A DNA stretch of 7,409 bases from Klebsiella pneumoniae (GTDB lineage Bacteria > Pseudomonadota > Gammaproteobacteria > Ga0077536). The stretch covers positions 1-7,409 of the forward strand of contig CAMCBY010000200.1 of NCBI GenBank assembly GCA_945873015.1, given 5' to 3'. Shown here one piece after another: positions 1-5,520 of this stretch. Below the pieces are notes generated by a model. It worked only from the letters and a program-made list of their open reading frames with translations, had not been told where the DNA came from and ran no database searches. Every line of letters starts with the position of its first letter. The first letter of the stretch is position 1. The translations under genes and the position numbers were made by a program.

Positions 1-374
1 AACTCGCGGCCGACCCGACGGATAGCTGGGCCATTGTCTTTGCGGAAGTCAGCGATGGTCTTGAAGTCCGGTGCCAGCCGTCGTAGCAACCAGAGCAGTT
101 CCAGATTGCGCTGCGCTTCGCGCTCCAGGCGTCGGCTGGACTGGATGCGGTTGAGATAACCGTAGAGGTAGAGCTTCAGCAGTGTCGTGGGGTGATACGC
201 CGGGCGACCGGTGGCTGCCGGCTCGGCGCCCTCAAATCCCAGCTTCGCCAGGTTAAGCTCGTCGACAAATGCATCGACGACACGGACCGCATTGTCCTCG
301 CTGACGTAATCCTCAAGGCAGTCCGGTAATAGCGGACTTTGGTTTCGATCGTCGCCCTCGATAAATCGCTTCAT
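1..374 (-). CDS. IS1182-family transposase, N-terminal part (runs off window)
   Basis: Reading the minus strand from the ATG at 374 gives 124 codons without a stop up to the window edge. The protein begins MKRFIEGDDRNQSPLLPDCL and continues with a VSEDNAVRVVDAFVDEL stretch, a TGRPAYHPTTLLKLYLYGY block, and then SSRRLEREAQRNLELLWL and DFKTIADFRKDN. This series is the hallmark N-terminal region (DUF772-type, helical, DNA-binding) of IS1182/IS5-like DDE transposases. The catalytic DDE core would lie to the left of the window and cannot be checked. A GGAG ribosome site (complement of 385-388) sits 10 bases before the ATG and supports this start. The visible part has no frameshift, so the element may be intact. 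The family call is from recognised motifs; the exact IS name is not known. Confidence 0.88.
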   Translation of the reverse strand, partial: MKRFIEGDDRNQSPLLPDCLEDYVSEDNAVRVVDAFVDELNLAKLGFEGAEPAATGRPAYHPTTLLKLYLYGYLNRIQSSRRLEREAQRNLELLWLLRRLAPDFKTIADFRKDNGPAIRRVGRE

Positions 375-470
375 CAGCAACTCACTCCGGCGTTACGGTA
401 AAGCGATGATCTCATAATCGAGACCCCGTGCCGATCGTTTTCACACACCCTCGGCCGACAGCAGCACCTT
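375..470 (-). mobile_element. Probable 5' leader and outer end of the IS1182-type element
   Basis: These bases lie upstream of the transposase start and should hold its leader, promoter and one terminal inverted repeat. On the minus strand the stretch around 442-468 reads CTGTCGGCCGAGGGTGTGTG followed by AAAAC, which resembles the ends I associate with this family. The matching opposite end is outside the window, so neither the exact boundary nor a target-site duplication can be confirmed. Confidence 0.4.
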
Positions 471-478
471 GTTCATGA

Positions 479-510
479 CCGGTGTGTCTTTGTGCGCTGC
501 GGCACACCGG
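479..510. repeat. Perfect 8-bp inverted repeat (hairpin)
   Basis: CCGGTGTG at 479-486 is the exact reverse complement of CACACCGG at 503-510, with a 16-base loop. It lies just outside the presumed IS1182 end and before the IS91 transposase remnant. There is no T-run on either side, so it is not a standard intrinsic terminator. It could be a leftover transposon-end structure or a binding site. Confidence 0.5.
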
Positions 511-700
511 CAGTAGTCGACCCTACTGATCCTCACGACCTCGGCTTCTAGTTTTCCTGTAAGGGGACACTGGGACCGGTTGAACAACGGCTATACGCCC
601 AGTCGTCAGAACGAAATTGCTTATTGCGCAGTGGTAAGTCGGTGCGCGGGTCCTGGTGTGCCAATCTCTCGATAGCTCTTCTCGCCCTGGCCCAGCAGTT

Positions 701-928
701 GTTCTGACTGGGACGCAACGTTTGAAGCGGGTGTTCAAGATCGGCATCTTGACCTGCGAGCGCTGTGGTGGCGCGGTCAAGATGACTGCGAGCATCGAAG
801 ATTCGGTGGTGATCAAGAAAATCCTCAATCATCTCGCGCGGCGGGCCGAGGCCGCGACGCCCGTGTTCAGACCCTTCGCCCGAGCGCCGCCACATCAACA
901 ATTGCCAGGCCTGGAGGAACCAAGCTGA
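701..928 (+). pseudogene. C-terminal remnant of IS91-family (Y2) transposase
   Basis: The plus frame reads LTGTQRLKRVFKIGILTCER, then CGGAVKMTASIEDSVVIKKI and a proline-rich tail ending LPGLEEPS before the stop at 928. In IS91-type rolling-circle transposases the extreme C-terminus reads like (M)TWAQRLKRVFxIDIxTCxxCGGAVKxIAxIEDPxVIxxIL, then a variable Pro/Ala tail. The match is clear, including the CxxCGG pair. Only about 75 residues of a protein normally several hundred long remain; the HUH nickase and both catalytic tyrosines are absent. The usual TWAQ reads TGTQ here, so point mutations have accumulated. The frame can be opened from 656, but that is not a native start. It is surely non-functional and marks a second, older insertion next to the IS1182 element. 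Confidence 0.85.
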
Positions 929-970
929 CGGTACCGCCACTTTCTAACGCACGGACGCGAGGCTGGTCTG

Positions 971-987
971 ACACTCCGGCAGAGTGT
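971..987. repeat. 6-bp stem, 5-base loop hairpin downstream of the IS91 remnant
   Basis: ACACTC (971-976) and GAGTGT (982-987) pair perfectly around CGGCA. Flanking CTG (968-970) and CAG (990-992) can extend the stem past a two-base bulge. It lies about 40 bases past the IS91 transposase stop, where such elements carry their structured origin end. It could belong to that end or be a weak terminator; no T-run follows. Confidence 0.35.
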
Positions 988-1131
988 TGCAGGAACCGTG
1001 TCTATCGTCGATGCGCCCTTGGAGGACCCTGGAGAGGGTAATACGGCGCCTTAGGAGGCAGTCTCGTAACATCCGGTGTTGAAGCGCACCGCGCCCCTCT
1101 GCTCCCCTGCCCGCCATGCCCCGGTCCGGCG

Positions 1132-1178
1132 CCAGGTCCCGCCAAACCGGCGAGCCATGTAAGCTCCCGGGAACCTGG
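1132..1178. repeat. Inverted repeat with one-base bulge
   Basis: CCAGGTCCCG (1132-1141) pairs with CGGGAACCTGG (1168-1178), leaving one unpaired A. The right arm also contains the 8-base palindrome TCCCGGGA (1165-1172). It lies in the gene-poor stretch between the IS91 remnant and the sensor kinase. Its role is unknown. Confidence 0.4.
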
Positions 1179-1290
1179 GGCGGCGGCAAGTCTCGCTTCC
1201 ATTGAGGCGCCTCTACCGGCAGACGGCCAAGGCATTGCCTCCTTACCTCAGAAGGCTTCGACTGGACTGGTCAATCTACGCCTCGGCGTA

Positions 1291-1449
1291 ATGGAGGCCT
1301 ATGACCCGTGTCCAATGGTGGGCTCGACTCTCAAGCGCTTGATCGAAATGCGGGCCAACGAACGTTTGACCATCACGGCTCTCGCCGCGCCGGGTCCTAT
1401 TCCCCCCGCCCATAGCAGTTGCGCATCCTCGTGTCCGACCATTCCGTGA
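1291..1449 (+). CDS. Unrecognised small ORF, possibly the tail of a decayed gene
   Basis: From the ATG at 1291 the frame encodes 52 residues beginning MEAYDPCPMVGSTLKRLIEM and ending SCPTIP. The frame is open much further back, to a stop at 1039-1041, but has no ATG between there and 1291. Its third codon positions are mostly G or C, as in the clear genes here, and the block YDPCPMVGSTLKRLIEMRANERL reads like a folded protein rather than a chance frame. No ribosome site is visible before 1291. The TGA ends one base before the convergent kinase's stop codon. I do not recognise the family. It may be the C-terminal remnant of a gene whose start was lost when mobile elements inserted, or a chance frame. 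Confidence 0.3.
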   Translation: MEAYDPCPMVGSTLKRLIEMRANERLTITALAAPGPIPPAHSSCASSCPTIP

Positions 1450-1450
1450 A

Positions 1451-4219
1451 TCATTCGAGACCAGGGGGCGATCCATATTCCAGCCAATGGAGCAATAGGG
1501 CATAGAGGCCGGCCGGGTCAATGGGTTTGGTGGCGAAGCCGTTCATGCCCGCCGCCTCGGACTTGGCCTTGTCCTCTGTGAACGCATTACCGGTCAACGC
1601 GATGATCGGCAAGCTCGCCCACGAAACCTTTTTGCGGATTCGCCGCGTCGCCTCGACCCCGTCCATTTTTGGCATCTGCATGTCCATGACCACGAGGCGG
1701 TAATCACCCTCTGTGGCCATTTGTACTGCCTGTACTCCGTCGAAAGCCAAGTCAACGAGGAACCCGGCGAACTCGAGCAGTTCTTTGCCGAGCTCTGCAT
1801 TCATTTCGTCATCTTCAGCCAGGAGGAGCCGCGTCCCGGCATGGTCCCGTTTCAGGATGTCTAGAACGTCTCTTTCCGGAAGGTTCTGCCGCGCTTCCTC
1901 AGGAGCCGCTTGCGTGCCCAGCCAGGCGGTAAACCAGAACACGCTGCCCTGCCCCGGCTCACTTCGTACGCCCGCACTTCGTACGCCCGCTTCACCGCCC
2001 ATCATCTCGGCAAGCTTGCGCACGATAGCAAGACCCAAGCCCGTCCCACCTGCGCGCCGCGTGGAGGAGTTGTCGACCTGCTCAAACTCCGCAAAGAGAT
2101 TCGCGAACGCAGACGGCTCGATGCCGATGCCGGTGTCCTCCACCTCGAAACGAACCAGGGCTCGACCCGGTTCCTCGCGCACAACGTCTGCACGGACGGT
2201 CACCGTGCCGCGGTCCGTAAACTTGATGGCGTTGCCCACATAGTTGAGCAGCGCCTGCTGGACGCGCGTGGCATCGCCAAGCAGTTCCGCCGGCATCTTT
2301 GGCACTTCAGTCACGATCTGCAGACCTTTTTCGGCCGCGCGGTCGGCCATCATGGCGACGACCAGGCTAACCATGGCATCGATGCGTAACGGCCGCTCTT
2401 CGAGCGACAATTTGCCGGCCTCGATCTTTGACAAGTCGAGGATCGCGCTGACGACCTCCAGCAAATGCTGGCTGGCGCTCTCGAGCTTGGTCATGCGGTC
2501 CATCTGTCTTTCAGTGAGGCCTTCCTTACGCACCAGGTAGGCCATGCCCATGATGGCGTTCAAGGGGGTACGAATCTCGTGACTCATATTGGCGAGGAAG
2601 TTGCTCTTCGCCGCGGTCGCCGCTTCGGCGGTGCGCGCTGCTTCCTCGATGGCCTTCGCGGCCGCTCTGCGTTCGCTCACATCGACGGCGAAAGCAATGA
2701 GAACCGCAGGCTCGTCCTCACGCGCGAGTTGTTGGCACATGGTTACTTCGACCGGAATGATGCTCCCATCTGCGCGGCGCATCTCAGTCTCCAAGCGCAT
2801 CGCGCCGTTGGCTGCCACACTGGCCACGAAGCTTTGAAAATCATCGTGCGTCATGCCGGGTTGGAGGTCGTGTACCGTCATCGTCAGAAGGGACGCTTTG
2901 CTGTAGCCCAGGCTTTCGATGGCGGGGCGATTCACGTAGAGGTAGCGTCCGGATTGTGGGTCAATCTCGACAATCAAGGTGCCGACCTGCTCCAGTCCAA
3001 ACAGGGTGCCGCGAAGCCGCGCATTCGCTGCGGACAGCTCCTCCGTTCTTTGGGCTACCGTTGCTTCGAGATCGCGGCGGTGCTGCGCCAACTCAGCTTC
3101 GACCTTCTTCTGCACTGTGATGTCTTCCACAGTTGCTGCGCGAAACATGACCTCGCCACCGCGTCCGCGATAAGTGGTGAGGCGGATGCTGCACGGAAAC
3201 ACCGTTCCATCCTTACGTAGGCGAACGGACTCGAATACCGCACTTCCCTCTCGGATAGCCTTCGTAAGGTAATCAGCGGCTTTTTGTCGCTCTTCGGCGG
3301 AGAAAAGATCCCGAGCGGTCTTTCCGACTAAATCGTGACACTCATAGCCATGCATGGCGGCGTAGGCACGATTCGCCTGCAGAATACGACCTGTCGTCGA
3401 ATCGACTATCACCATGCCGGTTGCCGAGAGTTCGTACACAGTGGCGAGCTTTCGGAGCAGCGTGCTGGACGACGCAATCACCGTGTAGAGATATATTGTT
3501 ACTCCCGCACCGGCCACGCCGCTGAGCAGTACCGCAATGCTCAGTCGGGAGGCGGTCGTACGAGCTTCCGCGACGGCGACATCGGTGCGCTGCCTGTTCA
3601 CAATACTGGCGTCATAGATGGGCTGCATGATGGCAGCTTTATGTTTCAAATAGGCGTCATCGAACAGCATGCGCATCGCGCGAATCCGTGCGTCTTGATG
3701 CGATGACTCCGCGACGAGCCGCATAGCGGCATACTCGGTCTCAGTAAGCTGGTCCGACGCCGCTTTGGCTGCCGCAAGCATCGCGAGTTCGTCGTCTGTG
3801 AAGCCGGCGTTACGCATGAGTTCCAACAGCGGAACCGACCGACCTGCGGCGTCCGGCCGCTTACTGTCTTCGATCACGAGGTCCCAAGAAAAGTTAGTAG
3901 GTGCAAGCGGCCGTGGGGCTATGCCCTCGCGAATGTTGAGAATCTCTTGATAGCGCGCTTGGAACTTGGGGTCGCCCGTGGCGACGTAGGTGCGCGCCAT
4001 ACTTGTGAGATCGACGGACGACGCTCGCAGTTCCTCTATGAGCATCAGAGAGGTGGTCTGCTGCAGATTGGCCAGCTCCGCTCGCTGCCAAGCTTGTAAA
4101 AAAAGCGGCAGAATTGCGACGAAAGCAAGAAACACCGCCAGCATCGCGGCCACGGCGAACGCTTCGGTCCGCGGTCGCACTGTCTCTTCGGGGAAGATAT
4201 GTAACGAGGCGGAGCGCAT
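1451..4219 (-). CDS. Membrane-bound hybrid sensor histidine kinase (PAS-PAS-HisKA-HATPase-REC)
   Basis: A 922-residue hybrid kinase that should sense a signal outside the inner membrane and pass phosphate from a histidine to its own receiver. Order: short cytoplasmic start; TM1 about 21-43; extracytoplasmic helical sensor about 44-224, with DLTSMARTYVATGDPKF, SWDLV and VPLLELMRNAGF blocks; TM2 about 225-249; PAS1 about 255-370; short coiled coil 371-403; PAS2 about 404-516; HisKA with phospho-acceptor H547 in SHEIRTPLN; HATPase with N663 in the N box, D695 in DTGIGIE and G725-TGLGLA; receiver about 796-915 with acidic D803/D804, phospho-acceptor D846, T876 and K898. All key residues are present, so it looks functional. 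There is no HPt domain, and no response regulator lies beside it. The start is backed by GAAGGA (complement of 4228-4233) 8 bases before the ATG. A 15-bp duplication inside the ATPase domain is given separately. The ligand cannot be predicted. Confidence 0.93.
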   Translation of the reverse strand: MRSASLHIFPEETVRPRTEAFAVAAMLAVFLAFVAILPLFLQAWQRAELANLQQTTSLMLIEELRASSVDLTSMARTYVATGDPKFQARYQEILNIREGIAPRPLAPTNFSWDLVIEDSKRPDAAGRSVPLLELMRNAGFTDDELAMLAAAKAASDQLTETEYAAMRLVAESSHQDARIRAMRMLFDDAYLKHKAAIMQPIYDASIVNRQRTDVAVAEARTTASRLSIAVLLSGVAGAGVTIYLYTVIASSSTLLRKLATVYELSATGMVIVDSTTGRILQANRAYAAMHGYECHDLVGKTARDLFSAEERQKAADYLTKAIREGSAVFESVRLRKDGTVFPCSIRLTTYRGRGGEVMFRAATVEDITVQKKVEAELAQHRRDLEATVAQRTEELSAANARLRGTLFGLEQVGTLIVEIDPQSGRYLYVNRPAIESLGYSKASLLTMTVHDLQPGMTHDDFQSFVASVAANGAMRLETEMRRADGSIIPVEVTMCQQLAREDEPAVLIAFAVDVSERRAAAKAIEEAARTAEAATAAKSNFLANMSHEIRTPLNAIMGMAYLVRKEGLTERQMDRMTKLESASQHLLEVVSAILDLSKIEAGKLSLEERPLRIDAMVSLVVAMMADRAAEKGLQIVTEVPKMPAELLGDATRVQQALLNYVGNAIKFTDRGTVTVRADVVREEPGRALVRFEVEDTGIGIEPSAFANLFAEFEQVDNSSTRRAGGTGLGLAIVRKLAEMMGGEAGVRSAGVRSEPGQGSVFWFTAWLGTQAAPEEARQNLPERDVLDILKRDHAGTRLLLAEDDEMNAELGKELLEFAGFLVDLAFDGVQAVQMATEGDYRLVVMDMQMPKMDGVEATRRIRKKVSWASLPIIALTGNAFTEDKAKSEAAGMNGFATKPIDPAGLYALLLHWLEYGSPPGLE
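1960..1990. repeat. 15-bp perfect tandem duplication inside the kinase ATPase domain
   Basis: ACTTCGTACGCCCGC occurs twice in a row, at 1961-1975 and 1976-1990. In the kinase it encodes AGVRS twice (residues 744-753), between the GGE turn and EPGQGSVFWF. Relatives usually have a single segment here (GGxxxVxSxxGxGSxFxF), so five residues appear to have been added in frame. Both copies are identical at base level, which suggests a recent slippage event. Confidence 0.85.
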
Positions 4220-4227
4220 AGCGTCGG

Positions 4228-4284
4228 TCCTTCAATGAGGGCGGTGGACTGCTAAAAGTAGCCGGGCCCTACACCAGTTTCCAA
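4228..4284 (-). promoter_or_regulatory. Possible sigma-70-type promoter and ribosome site of the sensor kinase
   Basis: On the minus strand TTGGAA (complement of 4279-4284) and TACTTT (complement of 4255-4260) are separated by 18 bases; each matches four of six consensus positions. This would start transcription around 4248, some 30 bases before the kinase ATG, with the GAAGGA ribosome site at 4233-4228 in the leader. Position supports it, but the match is modest. Confidence 0.3.
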
Positions 4285-4655
4285 CAAAAACCGGGCAAAG
4301 CAAAGCGAGGGCCGGCAATTTTGGCGCGCGGCCGCAACGACGGAACGCTCCGAGGGGGACACGCGGCCGGCGGCAGAGCCTCGCAATTGATACAGGTAAC
4401 ACATTATCGGTCCACTGCATTGACGCAACAATTCGCTGACTCTTCCTTTTTGCTTGAGGTCAATTCAGCGAGATCACCTATCGCAAAGAGCGCAGGCGTC
4501 GCAGGGCGCTCTGTTCCTTGGATGCACACCGAAGCACCGGCAATGTGACACTCGAATAGTGTGAGGTCACTTCTGTATTCGCACCACCAACGCTCGCCTT
4601 TATAGCGGGCAGACCGTTTTAATCTTGAGGCGTTGTTTACACGGTCTCGTGGGCA
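4285..4655. other. Non-coding stretch between sensor kinase and tra fragment, with small repeats
   Basis: No convincing gene was found. Visible structures are TCGCTGA (4433-4439) with TCAGCGA (4465-4471), 25 bases apart; GTGAC (4545-4549) with GTCAC (4566-4570), enclosing a further ACT/AGT pairing; and AGACCGT (4611-4617) with ACGGTCT (4641-4647), 23 bases apart. The octamer TGAGGTCA occurs twice, at 4455-4462 and 4562-4569. The stretch 4401-4650 is visibly richer in A and T than the genes around it. It may hold control sites for the kinase or the scar where the conjugation operon was cut. Confidence 0.5.
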
Positions 4656-4940
4656 CTATCTGTGGAAGCTCGAGTGTGAAACGTACGAGGACTGGCGGCG
4701 GTAAATTTGTCGGCTGAGATCGAGTCTGAATACCGTTCGCCCACGCTGCCGGACTTCATTGACCCAGAAAGTCTTGTGAATGGTCGGTGGGACCAGCACC
4801 ACGCGCTCCCTGTTGGTGAAACGCGCAACGAGTAGGGCAAGGATGGTATTGGCCAGTAGCGAGCCGCTCAGCAGTACGGCGAGGAAGACCGTGGCACGCC
4901 GCGCACCCGCCACGTCGGCGCGCAGCCATTCCAATTTCAT
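4656..4940 (-). pseudogene. traE: Truncated TraE-like conjugation protein (F-type type IV secretion)
   Basis: TraE is an inner-membrane protein of F-type conjugation machines, needed for pilus assembly. From the ATG at 4940 the reading frame gives 94 residues: MKLEWLRADVAGARRA, one membrane helix about 17-39 (ATVFLAVLLSGSLLANTILA), then RERVVLVPPTIHKTFWV, the conserved block after the helix in TraE. After residue 63 (NEV, about base 4750) the sequence turns arginine- and serine-rich and no longer looks like TraE. The full family is roughly twice as long, so the C-terminal half is missing. The neighbouring frame from about 4750 to 4637 (GSVGERYSDSI...SPRTFHTRAST) may be a frameshifted continuation. 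The start is secured by GGGAG (complement of 4949-4953) 8 bases upstream and by the ATGA overlap with traL. It is very probably inactive. Confidence 0.72.
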
Positions 4941-5230
4941 CCGACGAACTCCCGTTGATGAGAGGGCGGGGTGCGCTTCATGCCGGTGACGAAGCTCGGC
5001 AGGTGCCAATAGAGAAGATGCAGCGCAAAGGCGGGATGCTCGCCGGACTTCGCACGGCCGTAAGCCCAGGCAAGCAGCGCGCCGAGCGCGCAGCCGGACA
5101 TGAAGAAGCCGGCGATCATGCCGGCGAGCGCCGCCGCGAGAAACAGTAAAGCCACATCGATTTCCCACCAGAACATCCGTGGCGGGTCATTCAGCCGGTC
5201 GCTGTCACGCGCTAGACAATCTACCGCCAC
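4937..5230 (-). CDS. traL: TraL-like conjugation pilus assembly protein
   Basis: TraL is a small inner-membrane protein of F-type conjugative type IV secretion systems, acting in pilus assembly. The 97 residues hold RLNDPPRMFWWEID at 12-25, hydrophobic segments about 26-43 and 44-57, and YGRAKSGEHPAFALHLLYWH followed by a KRTPPSHQREFVG tail. LNDPP near the start, the YWHLP motif and the PPSHxREF ending are typical of TraL in this branch, and the length fits (about 90-100). The stop overlaps the traE start as ATGA, so the pair is translationally coupled in the usual traL-traE order. The start used is GTG at 5230, the only ATG, GTG or TTG in this frame between the upstream stop near 5333 and the LNDPP block. 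No good ribosome site precedes it. No pilin gene (traA) is visible upstream and nothing of traK or traB follows, so the gene may be intact but stranded. Confidence 0.78.
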   Translation of the reverse strand: MAVDCLARDSDRLNDPPRMFWWEIDVALLFLAAALAGMIAGFFMSGCALGALLAWAYGRAKSGEHPAFALHLLYWHLPSFVTGMKRTPPSHQREFVG

Positions 5231-5520
5231 ACCAAGTCGGGCAAGCTCTCGGCTGTTACCAGGGAGATGGCACGCAAGGCCTAGACACGTCCGAACTACT
5301 GCGCGTCTTTGGAAACCTGCGCGACCCTGCGACAGTCACAGACGACAGTAACAAGGCAAACCGGGACAGCCTGTTACATAACGATCCAGATGTCCTCAAG
5401 CGGGCGCTGGCTGTTGCTGAATCGGCAGTAGAGCTCAGGCGGTGTGGGACGCACGCGCCAACATGCTGGATCGCCAGCCTAGGCTACTGGCAACGAGCGC
5501 GCTCCCCACGACGTCTCGAT
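5231..5520. other. Stretch between porin and traL without a certain gene
   Basis: No recognised gene. A bulged inverted repeat lies at 5348-5376: GTAACA-A-GGC pairs with GCC-TGTTAC, nine base pairs with one unpaired A. It could end porin or tra transcripts, but no T-run follows on either strand. A plus-strand frame across 5255-5500 has a protein-like composition (RVFGNLRDPATV, DPDVLKRALAVAESAVELRR). It continues into the antisense of traL on one side and the porin on the other, so I do not call it a gene; it could be a piece of one. Confidence 0.45.

Larger units (their letters stand above)
929..1290. other. Gene-poor stretch between IS91 remnant and cryptic ORF
   Basis: No frame on either strand gives a recognisable protein. 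The minus-strand frames here are arginine- and proline-rich and look like chance products of high GC. The stretch holds the two hairpins given separately and the 5' part of the open plus frame (from 1042). It is best read as insertion-sequence debris. Confidence 0.5.

Noticed and set aside
548..940. 130-codon minus frame over the IS91 remnant
   Set aside because: The plus strand carries the recognisable IS91 transposase C-terminus, so this is its shadow.
944..1235. Minus frames between the IS91 remnant and the kinase
   Set aside because: Their products are arginine-, glycine- and proline-rich, match no family I know and lack ribosome sites.
1276..1290. TACGC-CTCG-GCGTA hairpin near 1277-1290 as a kinase terminator
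   Set aside because: The stem is only 5 bp, about 160 bases past the kinase stop, and no T-run follows on the minus strand.
2465..3220. 251-codon plus-strand frame opposite the sensor kinase
   Set aside because: It is antisense to a conserved kinase whose domains explain the bases; the frame stays open because of high GC, and its product is not recognisable.
4941..5168. Longer traE start at 5168
   Set aside because: This extension reads traL in a second frame. The TraE N-terminus (MKLEW...), its ribosome site and the ATGA overlap all place the start at 4940.
5348..5376. Integron attC-like site
   Set aside because: The bulged stem looks superficially similar, but the conserved core sites are not present at its ends and no integrase or cassette is nearby.
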